Shown piece by piece: positions 32,725 to 46,731 of a stretch of 64,000 nucleotides of DNA. Source of the DNA: Hyalella azteca (lineage: Eukaryota > Arthropoda > Malacostraca > Amphipoda > Hyalellidae). The position numbers were made by a program, and so were the translations under genes. Within the stretch, counting starts at the first letter, position 1; every line of letters begins with the position of its first letter. The notes beneath the pieces were generated by a model, which ran no database searches, was not told where the DNA came from, and saw nothing but the letters and a program-made list of their open reading frames with translations. The stretch lies in contig NW_025932549.1 of NCBI RefSeq assembly GCF_000764305.2, forward strand, positions 129,990 through 193,989, given 5' to 3'.

Positions 32725-35264
32725 AGGACTCTATTATACATCATGGATGAAAGCTCCGAATCCAAGGTTTATTTATGATGTCGGTCTAGGTTGAAACTCT
32801 GAAAGCCATAATGTTTACCACATCAGCAAGCACTGTTTCCCTCGTAAAAAGGAATGAGTTAAAATTAATATGAATATACGAAAAGTAGGTCATACCGTGT
32901 TCAAATTTACCGTATGCCGATTGATTTCTGTGATGAAGGTAGACTCTAAATGTATACGTAAGGTGATTTGCCCGAAAAATGACACGTTATTGGCCAAACC
33001 GACAAATAGAATTTAAACTGATGTTATATCTCTCTTGAGCCACGGGCCACGACGATGTAGTATAGAAATCCAAACTACTGGTGCAAGGTAAATCTGAGAG
33101 ACCGGATTTTGAGCCGATAAAAATATAAATCAAATGATGTTCTAGGGAACAACATTCCCCAGATTCTGACGATATGAACAAAAAAAGTGAATGATAAAAT
33201 CTACAAAATTACTCAAAATCCAACACTGGGGACCTCGCTGGGAAATTATAACTAGCGAGTTACGCCTCTTCGTCGTTATATGGCGAGTTAATTTAAGTTT
33301 CAATTGTTATTGCTTCAATATTTCTTAGGAAATGATCGATATGAAAATGAATTCTTCACTCGCGAGCTAGAAATTCGATGTCCTGCGTAAGTGTATGAGC
33401 TTCGCTCACTACTATCGTCTGGCCTTCACGTAATCGAAGTTATTCAGGTATGTGAAATGCTCCTAGCGATGCACGATCGTATTTGCCAAGTATATTTGCC
33501 TATAAAATTCCAGCAATCACTCCAGGTTTCTTTGTTGCTGGAGCTGGAATCAGGCAGAGGCTTTTGCCAACGGATGCTTCAAAGGGAGCATTAGGCGGTT
33601 CTCGTAGGGAGGAAGGCAACATTCGGGCGAGATTTTCCCTCGAGTTCATTATTCTTCTTGCCCCTCGGTCTCCGCGTTGCTTGCTCTCAGTGACTGTGGC
33701 CAGATTCTGATCGTGCTAGGGACTTTTTGTGGTTGCTGAGCTAAAAATAACCTCCCTTAAAATACTGAATGAAGGAGTGCCACCCCCGGAAGCGGATTGA
33801 ATTGGTAGTGCAAACACCGGCGTCCTTGTTTGAATTCGTGATTATCCCTTTAAATTTTTCCCGAGTATTTTCCCAGTCAACAGGCAATTAGATACGAGAA
33901 AGATTGAGGACGATAAATGTATCTGTAGGTAACGAGGTCTATCAAATTGAGAAAAATAACAAATTTTTATTGGTGTGTCCTTGATAGTTGAAATCTCGTA
34001 CTGTATACTCAGAGTTTGTTTACATAAAGTTCTTCCTCACGTGTACCTCTTTTCAAATATTGATGTGGCGTTACTCCTGAGCTGAGTTGACTGAAAGAAT
34101 TTCTAACCACTTGTTGTGGAGCTGTTGGGAAGTCGTGTGGAATTTCCTTTGAATGTTCTTCGAGGTTTGTTATCGTAAATTGGTTGATGTTGTCAAAAGA
34201 AAAATGTGCAACAATATAATGTTGAACATAAATAAGCTGAGCTACATGTTTAATATTCATGTTCGTAAAAGCTGTTTCTGTGACAGGAATTACTTGATGA
34301 CTATGGAAGTTTTTACCACACTCTGTTCAAAGCAGCTTGGTTAGGTCAGAAGCTAAATGAGCGCAGTTTAGTCATACTTAACGAAACACTTGGCGTAAGA
34401 CTGAGCTCACTTAACAGGTTCGGTTTCCTTCACATCAACTGATGTCTACATGTCTGTTCTGCCAGTGACACGTAAACTTGAGCTCAGAATTTGACAGTGA
34501 CTTCTCCTGTAGTTCTGACATACCACCAAGAGACGGCAGCTTTGTTTACTTGGTTCTTAGTGACACTCGCGGGACGCTTAGAAAGCACCGTCATATACGT
34601 TACTGAAGATTTATTTTGCTCTTAAATTTACATATAAATAGTTTTCGATGCGGTATGTGTAATTGAATTGAAACGTGGAAGTATTAAACTTTTTAGTTTA
34701 TAAGCTTTTTACTCATGAACACTCGTTTCCATACGATCTAAATATTATCCTTTATTGATAATTTGAATCTCAAAAGTAAATTTTTTGTTTTATCTTGTCT
34801 GTTTTTACACTGCTCGATTCTGTTCATGAACTCTTTTGAGGGGGAGTATCTGGATTCAATTTTTAAACGTTTCCGAACTCTCAAGTTTTCGACCTATTTC
34901 TTGAAGGGAATTCGGTGGTCCGTAGTTGACATTTGAGTTGGGTAGATACCGTAATGGTCAGGAAAAGTGCAAATGAGGAACGGTGGATGAAATGGTACTG
35001 TCGAAATATTCCAACTGACTGATTTATGTGCCATAATTCGCTAAATTTTTTTTACTTGCCTCATGAAATTTCAAATATTGTCAGTTAATTTATTGACTAA
35101 TGGGATTATGCTTGAGTATTACATTTTACCTAAGATGTTGATAATTTAGGATGTCAAAGTTGAAACGTCTTTTAAGCTTTTATTTTATCCTGTTTGCCAA
35201 CTTAGTGCATTGTGTAACGACGGTGGCAAACAACGCCATCACAAGACCTGCTCAATCTTTAATA
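32725..35264. other. No gene seen
   Basis: AT-rich, with a moderately GC-rich stretch at about 33530-33720 (GGAGCTGGAATCAGGCAGAG) that has open plus frames but no recognisable domain or matched splice pair. Treated as intron. Confidence 0.4.
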
Positions 35265-35665
35265 AATGTTGCCATACTCAAAAATAAAAATAAATCCTTT
35301 TAATAGATGTTGTTACACTCCAAAATAATAATAGATCATTTAAATAGATGTTGCGACACTCCAAAATGAAAATAGTCTTTTCTAATAGATGTTTTCCACA
35401 CTAAAAAATGAAAATGGATCCTTTTTAATAGATGTTGCCACACTCCAAAATACTCCAAAATGATAATAGATCCTTTTAATAGATGTTGCCACACTCCAAA
35501 TAATAATAGATCATTTTAATAGACGTTGCCACACTCTAAAATTATAATAGATCCTTTAAATAGATGTTGCCACACTCCAAAATAATTATAATAGATCCTC
35601 TAAATAGATGTTGCCACAATCCAAATAATAATAGATTCTTCAAATAGATGTTGCCAGACTCCAAA
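35265..35665. repeat. Degenerate minisatellite, about nine copies of 35-60 bp
   Basis: Units built on TAGATGTTGCCACACTCCAA followed by an ATAATAATAGATCCTTTTAA-type tail recur nine or so times with variable AT-rich length. The first units (TGTTGTTACACTCC, TGTTGCGACACTCC) are the most divergent. Confidence 0.85.
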
Positions 35666-38600
35666 ACGAAACCTCCAAGCGCCCGTGAATGAGAAAGACG
35701 CGCGCACCAACCCCGACGCTAGAGCTGGTCGTTGCTGATGGGTGGGACTGCTGGCCCTCTGCCCACTCAGTTCAGGGGCATCGCAATCATGCCAGTTCTC
35801 TCATCGCAGCCATAATAATTGCATACCTGAGTTTCAATGTTTTCGATCGATAAGTTTCGTGTTTTCTTTGCTAAATTATATTGTCAGTAGTCACCACCCG
35901 TTAGAATGGTTACTACGAACTGGCTGGTATTTTTATGGGGGCTCTTGTGCGAGTAAGGCTCAGCTAGAATAATCGCACGCTTGAGAATTTTAATGCTTCG
36001 ATCAATTAGTTTCGTGTTTTATTCTCAAAATTATATCATCAGGAGTCAACAACCGTTAGAATGATTACGTACTGCGAGGTACTCTTGCTAGCTATTTGTC
36101 CCCCTTACCTCCACGAGCGAAATAACTTACTATTTCCTTATAAAAAGCGTGTTTAAAAACTTTATCCTCGGAGGCAATTTGCCAGGAATCCATAATATTT
36201 TCGTCCTTGATGGACCAAATCTTCACCAACTTTTTCTCATTTTGCGTTTGTTAAATGAAGATCAGGTGGAACGTACTGGAGCCGCCATAAGCGATCCACT
36301 ATTACCTCTTTCAACCAATTTCCTGCATCAATCCATTTTTCGAATGATGTGTGATGAAAAGTGAAGTGGTTATTCTGCCTAGTGCATATTATTTGAAAAC
36401 CCCCTCGAATATCAGGATAAACGACAAATAGAGTAAAGATGACAGCAAAAGATGTATACCGGTGGTCAAATAAGATATTTTTGGTTGTACTTTTGTTCTG
36501 TGAGTTTCTGTTAACGCAACTATTATAGATTTTGCGTTTTCGTTGCTTCATAGCACCTGACACGAGTCCTCTACCATCGATATTCACGGTGCTTCTCTTC
36601 TAATGTTCTAAGTGATACGGTATGCGACATTAAGCTGGATTTGCATGTCATATTTTCACTTTTAATCTTGTGTTTTGATGTTTGGAACGATAATTGATTA
36701 TGTGTCGCTGTGCCATGGTCCTGGCCTCATGAGCGAAAGATGCAATAGTTTAGCTTTATCGAACTTTAAGTTCGAGATTTTAGGCTATTTAGCTTTAAAT
36801 TTCGCGCGAATTCCTGAATTCCATTTGGCGTTGAAATGCTGAAATTTATATATTGTATAGTAGTCTGTATTAGGTACGTACTTTTGTTAAGGGATTCTTG
36901 GTGCCTGCGATGGATTACTTTGAGACAGGCATCGACATTGACCTTGTAGGATTTGAGGTGCCTGTGAAAAGTGCTTTTCAATATTTGTTTTTACGTGATA
37001 TTGCATACTATTCTGAAATCGATGACCTATGCAAGTTTGTAAAATTGTGAAATCCCCCTTCATTTGTAAAAGAAACACAGTATAGATGATCTGCTTTTTA
37101 AATTCACTAAATGGTCGTCCAGCATTTCAGCGCCCTAAATCCACTCTGACTGGCATTAATCAATTGGACACTTTGATTGGCATCACGGCTTGCACATGAT
37201 TTACATCCCGCATGTCTTTCACGTTGCATTAATTATAGTTACTCAAGTAATCTATTTCGTCGAGCATTGCAGCGTTCCATCTCCTAATTTGACCTGAGGA
37301 ATGACTTAAACATGTAAAATTATTACAGGAACCTTTTGTTCGAATGAACTTTGACAAAATGCAAGAAAAGGTGAAAACAGAAGAAGGGGAACTTTTATAA
37401 ATTTATCTCCTTATTTAATTTACTAGCTGTAACATCGAGAGACTTACCATTCGATTTGCAATGCAAATATCGAGCGACTCTAGAGGCCATATTTTCCAAA
37501 AATATTGTCGAGGACTTTTCTTCTATTTTTCCACCTCTTCTCCCCTAGTTTTTCAATATATAATCCGAACAATAGATAAATCAGAAGGAAGGGCTTCTGA
37601 AACCGCTAGATATTCTCTTTATAAATCGAATGATATGTCTCACAAAGTTGTAGCTTGGAGATTAAAGTGTGAGATACTTTTAAAATGATGCGAAAATGGC
37701 AATTTTACTTGTTTAAGGGAGCCAAATAAGTGACGTGGATTAGAAAAAAAATTAAAGGCTGGAAAATTTACTTAATAATGTATACCTTCTTCTCCATCGC
37801 CCATTTCTCGTAATGAGGCATCATGACATGACTTATTGTTATCCAGTTTAGCGCGAAAAATATATCCTATAAATTCAATTTTTTTTTAAAGAAATCTTAT
37901 TGAAAATATGGTAAAAATTGCTTATTTTTATAAATTAGAAATTGCCTCACGCAGAAACTAAAGCGCGCCCATACATACAGTTTACTGCGTTCGATGCGCC
38001 TTCTCCGCAGCTACAAAGTGCATGAGCTCAAAACACGAAAGAAGCCAAATCTTGGAATTTTGACCAAGACCCAACCTTAATTAAAAAACGCATCACAGTC
38101 GGTATTTTACATTCTAAATCATTTAGCACACAGTTTAATTTTATGGTAATAATATATTATATTAAGCACCTAGAACAAACTTGAGCTACTGGTAAGTAGA
38201 GTCTAAGAAAAACACACAAGCTTGAAATGACCTTTCAAGCCATTTATTATTGTCCTGCTTTCCCTATTACCCGAGTACCGGTATGTGTTATGCATCTTTT
38301 GTCGTTTGATGACCCTAAATCATTTTAATTTAAAGCCAATATCGCTCTGTGGGTTTACTCACAAAGCCTGCAAGTGAGATGGCTTTTAATCAGCTACATT
38401 AGAAAATAAAATATTATCGAGAAGCTTCATGCAGAAGGAATAATAAAGGAAACGAAATCAGCTGGTCTCAATTTTTGTTGTTCAATAAACTCTTCCACTT
38501 TACGTGTACAGAAAAGTATTTATATTACGAAACGTTCCGGTAGATTGTTATAGTTTTAATAATTAATTCTGCAAATCCCGAATACACTAAGTGCTTTGTG

Positions 38601-39959
38601 TTAAGAGGTACCACCACTTAATATTGTCCCATATATTAGAGTCGATGTTGTTCTAGCTTAGACAAGTTCTGTGTTGCGTTAGTCCTTGTGAAAACCGCGG
38701 ACATCTGGCATGAGTTGTGGGCCGCCGGCTGCCTCGGTGCTGAAACTATTATTTCATCATGCATGATTGCCGTGAAGCCATTATCATCTCAGCTCCTCCT
38801 CCGTAACATTGGAAATCAAGAGACATTAATGCTTAGTTTTCTTGGCCATATGCCCTCTCTTCCCGCGTGTTAGATATGAGCGGTAAATTAGAGCGAAGCC
38901 CGCAACTTCTGTTGTCTGCTCGGTGCGTTAAATTGCTTGGTGACAACACTGGCGCACTCAGTTAGGTATCACAGGTGGCTTGCCGGTGGTCGATGAATGA
39001 CTTGGGTTGGCCGGTAATAATATGACTCCAATTTTGTGGTGTGGGTGGTGACGCTCACCGACAGCTGCTGTCCTGTCACCTCGAGGGTCCTCGACTATAC
39101 TCCCTCGCTGATAGTATCTAACCGGTGCGCGTGCATGATGATTTTATGATGTTCAATCTCCAGGTTCATTTCTTGCGATAGATGTGATTGCAAAAAAAAA
39201 AAATCGTTGTTTCATCAATCGGTGCCAACATCAAGAAAAGAAACCAACCAAATGTGGGATGGAATGCAAAACTGCAAATTTCAGGAACCTTCGAGATCTG
39301 AGGTTTCACTGACGGTCACCATCCTGAACAACCCACATACTATGATATTGGTAGAATCTGATAGCGGGTCTCAGTTCCTTCGTATATAGAATTCTTTTTG
39401 GGATTTCTTGCACTTACCTACTCCGTCTCTCGTGTGCCAAGATACCATGCAAGCGACTCGGATCTTGGAGTGTCTTCGCGTTGCTGTTGCCGCTTCGTTC
39501 GTCATCGCTAATATGCTTACCTTACTTTTTTCTCGCAGGAGGAATGATTTCAGGGCTGCCGTCACTTGTTGCTGATTTACTCGGTTCTGTTTGGAGGCCT
39601 TTTTTCCGGTACTGAAGTGCGGCTCCTCCCCACATGTTTTCTTATTGAATAATCAACAAATTCTATACGGAATAAACTATTCATACTTGCCAGTCAACCG
39701 AATATCTTTGAGCAGTCTTTAGCCTCGGAATAATTCTTTTCTTTGCTTTGTGGTGCATTCATGGACTACAAGAGCCATAATTTCGTGTTCATGTCAGAGG
39801 CTTGGTTTTGACCGAGAATCTATACTGGGAGCTCTGTCGATGTTATTCAGTGTACCGCCACCACCTTAGCTTGGTAAAAATACCGTCCGTATTTCGTTGT
39901 CGGCTGGTCTGCTCGCCTCTCAGAGTGGGGTTTCACGGGTCAGCTGTTCATGTGAACTG
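35666..39959. other. No gene seen
   Basis: Includes GC-richer patches at 35680-35800 and 38690-39150 without recognisable exons. Small frames (36149-36364, 37461-37688, 38688-38873, 39207-39389) show no domain, signal peptide or splice support. Confidence 0.4.
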
Positions 39960-40292
39960 CTTTGCAATGTGCACATTGCCATATGTGCTTTGCAATGTGC
40001 ACATCGCAACATGTGATGTGCAATGTGTACTCCGCAACATGTGATGTGCAATGTGTACACCGCAACATGTGGTGTGCAATGTGTACTCCGCAACATGTGC
40101 TTTGCAATGTGTACTCCGCAACATGTGATGTGCAATGTGTACGCCGCAACATGTGATGTGCAATGTGTACGCCGCAACATGTGATGTGCAATGTGTACTC
40201 CGCAACATGTGATGTGCAATGTGTACTCCGCAACATGTGATGTGCAATGTGTTCGCCGCAACATGTGATGTGCAATGTATACGCCCTAACAT
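39960..40292. repeat. 28-bp minisatellite, about eleven to twelve copies
   Basis: The unit is TGCAATGTGTACTCCGCAAC plus ATGTGATG, with period 28 (for example 40021 and 40049). Variants replace TACTCC by TACACC or TACGCC. Because 28 is not a multiple of three, every minus-strand frame cycles through the same residues (HITCCGVHIAHHMLR...), producing overlapping frames that are not genes. Confidence 0.92.
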
Positions 40293-40654
40293 GTGCTTAT
40301 ATGTTTATCGTTGTCAAATCATGTCGCCAGCTCGAGATGGATACTACTATCTATGCAACTATATACAGTTATGAGTTATTGTATCTAGGGTATCACGGTT
40401 TTTACTAGTTGCGAACATATTGTACTCATCTGAACTTCCGCTATAATTCTCTAACTGGAAAAGGTTACAGTATTAGCTCAGAGTTTTACAACCTGTTTTG
40501 GTTCCTTGCCTATTTCAGAGTTTATTTTATTCTCCTGTGTGAATGAATATAATATGTATCACTATACAGAATCATTAATATGAATTAGTGATTCTGTACT
40601 GTAAATGTAGTCATGTCGCTCATTACTGCTCATGTCTATGGCTGAGCTAGAGAC

Positions 40655-40867
40655 TCTCTGTGTTGATAATTCATCTCTCTGTTGATAATTCATCTCTCTG
40701 TTGATAATTCATCTCTCTGTTGATAATTCATCTCTCTGTTGATAATTCATCTCTGTGTTGATAATTCATCTCTCTCTTGATAATTCAATTCATCTATCTG
40801 TTGATAATTCATCTCTCTGTTGATAATTCATCTCTCTGTTGATAATTCATCTCTCTGTTGATAATTG
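40655..40867. repeat. 19-bp minisatellite, about eleven copies
   Basis: The unit CTCTCTGTTGATAATTCAT is repeated almost perfectly, with one CTGTG variant and one irregular copy near 40780 (TTCAATTCATCTATC). Confidence 0.92.
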
Positions 40868-42168
40868 CATGAATTTATTAAAGAGTTGTCATTCCTTCGA
40901 ATAAGTTGTCATTTTTGAAGGGAATGAATTATTTTCTGCTAATATTTTATATGATAAAATTATATTAATGAATGATCAGGAATGATTTCAAAGTTGACGC
41001 ATTTTGTGTGTTTTTAACGTATGTATTTTATTAAATTGTTTAAGGCACGTTAGATTAAAGGTTGCTGGTGAGATTGGTGAGATTGGAAAGAGATCCTAAA
41101 ATGAACATTAGACTAGAACCTATTACACATAATATTTTTTTTATTTTAATAATTTCTGTTAAATGACTAAAACCATGACAACGGACCGCTTTTTCGTTCT
41201 CAACATTGCTACGAATTTTTGAAAAATCGTGTAAAATTTGCATCATATTCTCACTGCACACGTTACGAAGAACTTTGCTAATATATAATGAAGAATATTC
41301 TAAGAACATTCTTTGAACACGTAAGACAGCATCAAACCTATGGCTCTTGAACCTGTCTGCCCCAGGATGGAGATTTATGTTTGAATTTTAATCATAGCCT
41401 ATACTATACTCACTATAACATACAATCTCATGAAATTACACGTTACGAAAATTAGGTTTTCTCTTATTATTTGAAGTCAAACAATTTTTAATTTCTGACT
41501 CTTTTAACATCAGCGTTACCAAACGAGTTCTCTATCAGATAAGGAGATATATTTATTACCATTTAGCTCTGCCTGTCGCAACCGCACATACTTAAAATTG
41601 GATTTATGATGTTGCACAAGTGCTGTCATGACGTCGTCTGACAGTCTGTACTATGTATGCGCACTGAAGTGACCACTAAGATACGGTTTAAGGTTTAGGC
41701 TTGGCCTAAACTTTTTATATATTCGTACTTTTTAAATGCTACAGGGTCCCCAAAAATCACTGTACAATTTGACATGTCATATTTTCCGCAAGATTTTTCT
41801 GATCATCAAGCTGAGGTTAACCGGTTATATTGAAAATAGTCTTGTTTCATAAATATGTCACTGTATCACCAGATCACGATGCGTTGGTCACTGCAGTGCA
41901 AATACACAAGATGTTCACAAGAAGGCCTCTTTAAAAGCCATATGTCGTCTGGCAAGAGCCGCCATGTTTCTCAGATCACAGCTCCGGACTTCCGCTAAAG
42001 TTAGCCGTCTTGATGACGCGGTCTCTCGAGCTCGAGATCTTGAAACGGCTTTAATTTAACGGAGATGTGCTGTCGGCGGACAGCAAATGGAGGCGCTAAT
42101 AATGTTTTGCTCTTGATTATACATCCGGTCCCGTGTGAATAATTGAAACTTGGGCTCCTCTGCTCGTA
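40868..42168. other. No gene seen
   Basis: AT-rich intron-like sequence. The minus frame at 41055-41309 has no recognisable features. Confidence 0.4.
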
Positions 42169-42222
42169 GAATTACTGTTGTAATTGTATTACTGTTGTAA
42201 TTGTATTACTGTTGTAATTGTA
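42169..42222. repeat. 17-bp tandem repeat, three copies
   Basis: ATTACTGTTGTAATTGT is repeated three times without change. Each unit is itself nearly palindromic (ATTAC...GTAAT). Confidence 0.85.
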
Positions 42223-43072
42223 AATTACTCTTCACGTTGTTACTCGTTTACTCGTAGCTTTTACGTTTATATAATATCTGTGATATAATTTTTATGCAGT
42301 AAACAAGACCTTTATGCCTCGTAGAATCGGATTGAAATCCCCATAACGTTCAAGAATTGGCTGACGATCACCAATAAAGCCTTATTTTTGAAGCATGGTC
42401 TTGCAGAAATATTAGCCTTTACGTTTGACTTGTTTGCCAATAATAAGGAAATACGTACTCAAATTAGCTTGGTGTTCCTTAGTTTGCGCAGGGCTCGGGG
42501 ATGCTTCATATTTGCAGGTTATGAAGTATTTTAGCATAAAATAATTTAGTTATTGACTTCTAACATCCTAATGAATCTTTCGTTCGTTTGAAATCATTTC
42601 ATTTTCTGTCTGGGCGCTTGTCATGAACGTTGACGTACGGCTATTTCGATCAAGAATCCGGCTCAATGATGCTCAACGGCTGACTTTTTTATTTGGAATT
42701 TTATTTTTCGAACATACCATAAACGCTATTGAAAGTTAATGAGCTTGTATAAAATTTTACCCCATCTGTTCATCAAATTTGACTTTTGCCAAGGAGTTGG
42801 AAGCGTGCGGGGAGTTAAGATAAATTCATATCTTTTTCGCGATCCACAAACATTTTATTTTCTTTGTGGACAGTGCGGTGTTAACTGATGTGGCGTTGCA
42901 ATTTTTACTTCGATCAAAGGTAAGATACAAAGAACCTGGCTTTGAAGTATATACCTTTGTCGTCGCGTGCAACCAAGGTCTTCGTGAGCGATAAACCAAA
43001 TTGTTTACTTGACCGTCGGCGAGCGTACAAATTTTGGAGGAGCGAGCGGGTCCACGACACACGCTGCTGCTG

Positions 43073-43122
43073 CTCTTCACTGCGCTCTTCACTGCGCTCT
43101 TCACTGCGCTCTTCACTGCGCT
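43073..43122. repeat. 12-bp tandem repeat, four copies
   Basis: GCTCTTCACTGC is repeated four times. It makes an in-frame ALFT or SSLR repeat in neighbouring frames, which I take as a by-product. Confidence 0.85.
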
Positions 43123-43249
43123 AAATTTAGGAAGAGGTCTCGCAATGATTGCTTGTCTCGTTACCGGCCAGACTTGCGACTATGCAAAGCGTGTCTCGCT
43201 GCCGACGACATTTGTTGGACCTCATATATAGCACGTCGAGATATCTGGT

Positions 43250-43462
43250 CGAGGCTCGCAGGACGGTTGAGGCTCGCGGGACGGTTGTGGCTCGCGGGAC
43301 GGTTGTGGCTTGCGGGACGGTTGTGGCTCGCGGGACGGTTGAGGCTTGCTGGGCGGTTGTGGCTGGCGGGACGGTAGATGTGTATAANGCTCGCGGGACG
43401 GTTGTGGCTCGCGGGACGGTTGTGGCTCCCGGGACGGTTGTGGCTCGTGGGTAGGTTGTGGC
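43250..43462. repeat. 18-bp GC-rich minisatellite with an assembly N
   Basis: The unit GGCTCGCGGGACGGTTGT is repeated about eleven times, with one interruption (GTAGATGTGTATAAN) around 43375-43387. The N indicates an unresolved base, and the array length may be wrong in the assembly. Confidence 0.9.
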
Positions 43463-45064
43463 CTAAATATACATAAATTTAACTACATACTACATATATT
43501 GATACAGTGACTTGCATGCATTAAACAAGCATTTCATTTTCCAAGCTGAATAGTCGAGTTGTAAAGACATGCGGTCGTTCAAATCTCTTATATAGATGGT
43601 TAACAGTCCAGTCACTTGGTGGTAAAGCTATGTTGTAATAGTCGCTCCATGTATCACGTTAACCCCTCTATTATTGCCATATATGTCCCTGTTTAGACAG
43701 CGCACATCTACCCTGATATCTTGTACATGCAATCCACCATAAACGCATTTTAGTCCCAGTAACCTTAAAACCTCATATCATTGGTACTTAGAGACGTTCA
43801 ATGCTGCAGCTAACACTCCATTAGAGTGTTAAGAAACTGACACTCTAAGCTCTAAGAAACTGACACTTTTTACGAGGCTATTAAGATCAAAGCTCTTCCT
43901 TGGTATTGATTCTTCCGCGTGTGGTTCGCATGACGCGTGATTCGCCAAATTTTTCGCTAGGACCATTTAACATGATGGCTCTGAGCTGCCGGGCGCTACT
44001 TCTTTATTTGCTTCGCACTCATTATGCATTCTACTTTTTAGAGCCTATTGCGTAGCATATTTAATTAATTGGCTTTATGCTTCCGCTCAAAGTATGCTGC
44101 GTGTATTGAAGTCAGGTTTCAGGAATCACCAAGCATAACATTGTTGGTTGTTCACGACGCCTTATGAAATTTTTGTGGGCTATTGCAGACGGTTTACATC
44201 GAGTTTAATTAATTTTCTTTACACTTGCATGATGTTGCTGAAGACTACGCATGCACTCTAGTTAATAGTAAAAAAATATTCACAAAATATAAATGGAGCA
44301 TGATGGAACAGAGCTGTCGAGTTGATGAAAGGGTGCTTGTCCTCTGTTGTTAAATTAGAGGCGCAATGGAACCGTCTTTGTGCGTCAATTTCACCAAATA
44401 ACGCTGATGGAATAATCTAGCTCTTCCTTGGCGTGCTGTCTAATCGCAAGAAAGTGATTGCATTCTGGAAGAAATGATATGCAATCTTACTCATTCGCAT
44501 GTATTGACATCCATTATTCGCGCTGCTCTTCAATTGCTTCTAATTCGATAGCAGTACCACTTTTTCATTCTGATCCTTTGTGCCGGATCGGATATCCATT
44601 CTGTAAAATTCTGCTTAGGTTATTTAGGTTATTGATGGCGTTGTATAGGGTAATTTACCGAAACTTCCTGATTTGAAAGCTCAATAAATGAAGAACTATT
44701 GATTATTATTATTATTATTGTTCTTCAATAAATATTGTTCTTCAATAAATGAAGAACAATATAATTTTTATTCGAAAATACATTACTTGAATTTTTGTAT
44801 CACTTATAGTTTTATAGATGACATCGGACAAATGACTGCCCCTATGGCCAATGCATTCAGTTAGTAGATTTTTGAAGTTGTGTTCAACTCGCTGAAGCAT
44901 AATGACGGGTATGTTGGCGATGGCTTGGCGTATGTCGTTCATTAAATGAGGTAGGGTCCTTCTTTATAAACATTTGATGGAAGATAACCCCATAGAAAAA
45001 TTACACGGAGCTAAATTGGGGGAACCCCAGTAACAATCTATTTCCGATCAGAAATATCGGACCT
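43463..45064. other. No gene seen
   Basis: AT-rich. Contains a short (ATT)n tract at about 44703-44720, and two copies of CTTCAATAAATGAAGAACAAT-type words near 44680-44765 that can form a small inverted repeat (TTCTTCAATAAATGAAGAA). Confidence 0.4.
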
Positions 45065-45210
45065 GGGCCCATACTTCCAAAAAAAGTTAAGAGATCGTAA
45101 GTTCATCAGCCCATCATTGATGGCCTTTAAAGCAAAATCTACCAATCATAGACAAGAAAATAGAGCGCAAGTCCTTACGTTCACTTAGCGAGTTTTGAAA
45201 GTATGGCCAC
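45065..45210. mobile_element. Short MITE (CCATACTTTCAAAA family), copy 2
   Basis: Left end GGGCCCATACTTCCAAAA; right end reverse-complemented GTGGCCATACTTTCAAAA. Its body matches 32575-32724 (GTTCATCAGCCCATCATTGA, CCAATCATAGACAAGAAAA, TTACGTTCACTTAGCGA). Confidence 0.8.
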
Positions 45211-46731
45211 TGAAGGATAAATACCCAACCGAGTACGGAATGCTTTGAGCAGCAATAGTGGAACGGCCATTACAAAAGAGCGCCTCGACAGCAAACGCAC
45301 GCGGCTCACTTGTCCAATGCATGGTGGCAACTGACAAAGCAAATCACAAAACTTCGTGACTTTGCCGTTCATATGAAATACTCTTTGCCTTTTTCCTACA
45401 ACATCTAGCTGCTTGGCGCGAAATAGAAAATGGAAGTTTTCGTGAATCACCCGCAGTAGTAGCATATAGTAGTAGTAGTTTAAGCTATGATGTTACGGGT
45501 CGTAGAATATTTCGACTCGTGTTATTTCATAGTGAGCTGGACACTAGTGGACAGTCGAATTATCCTTACTCCTAAAATTTTGGGCGTTCAATAGAATGCT
45601 CTAAATACTTCAGAATTCATAGCATCTCGTAGACAAAGTTTGCCTAGGAAATTGATGTTTAAATTTGAAGTACGTTCTGGAAGCACGCCTTTTCAGAGAT
45701 TAGTCTTATCGAATTCTACTATACTATAGTTTGACTTATTTTCATCTTTCAATTTCAAGTGTTTGTTGTGTATTCATTGTTTCTCTCCGTTTTTCGGAAT
45801 CTTATATGTGTCTTCCTAGAGTGCATGGTTATATTGTTCGTAGTTGTAAGTTCTGCTAAGAATAACCATAAATTGGTCACCGTTCGCTNCAGTTCTGCGA
45901 ACACTGCAACATCACAACCCTTGGCAGCGATTTAAAGTCGCGATGCATTGTTCGTCATTTTATGATCAAAGTTGTGAGACCAATTCCCGAGACTCAATTG
46001 AAAAGCCTACTTTCTTGTAATAAGCATGCATGCCCATTTGCTTAGATATAATTTTTTGCATAACTTTATCGATCATATTCCTCAACTAAACAGAATATTA
46101 TCCATCTGATACATTCGCAACATTTATCTTTCACACTGCACCACATTTTGTTCGTTCGTTTCCGGTGATAGTTCAACGCGCCCAGAAAGAAAGATATTTC
46201 TCCGGTGAGCGTGGTTTGTTTCTTTTGCCTTATGATTTCTTCTCCGAGTGTTTTGCTATGAGAAATAAACTGCTCGTACGTAACTGTCCGCATCATCTTT
46301 TCTTGCACCCCGTCGAGGAAACGGAACCAAGTTCTTTATCGAACCCTGGTTCGTTTTTGAGAAACTCGATTTCCATACGATAATTTTGCATACAATAATG
46401 ACGATCGCAAAGACTAATCAAGGCAAAATGTTGAAGTGGGTCTCCTCCATGCATAGGCTACATTAAAATGTTAGAAAACTGCTACGATGCATTGCGTATC
46501 TTTTCACGTATTTAAATAATTACTATGATACCTGTTTATTTTCTTATAGGAAACTTCACCAAAAGTTTGAAATTTCGTTACGCTCCGAGTGTTCTTAGTT
46601 TAAAGCTCTTAATGTGTAGAGAAGATATCTAGAGCAGTGATAAGTGCTACTGAGGGGTCATTTATATACACACATCGACCAACAATCGATTGTCTTAACG
46701 TTACGCAGGAACGATGAGCACTTGTGACCAT
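45211..46731. other. No gene seen
   Basis: Frames at 45181-45465 (minus), 46066-46308 (minus) and 46165-46383 (plus) have no recognisable domains. Position 45888 is an N. Confidence 0.4.

Noticed and set aside
39920..40292. Overlapping 110-residue Cys/His-repeat proteins on the minus strand (three frames)
   Set aside because: They arise from a 28-bp minisatellite; the period is not a multiple of three, so every frame reads the same cyclic motif. This is not evidence of coding.
39960..40867. CRISPR-like arrays
   Set aside because: The repeats are contiguous, with no unique spacers between units and no cas genes. The window is eukaryotic in character.
43009..43454. Repeat proteins with LAGRL or ARGTVV motifs
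   Set aside because: These are translations of the 12-bp and 18-bp minisatellites, and the array contains an N. No start or splice context.
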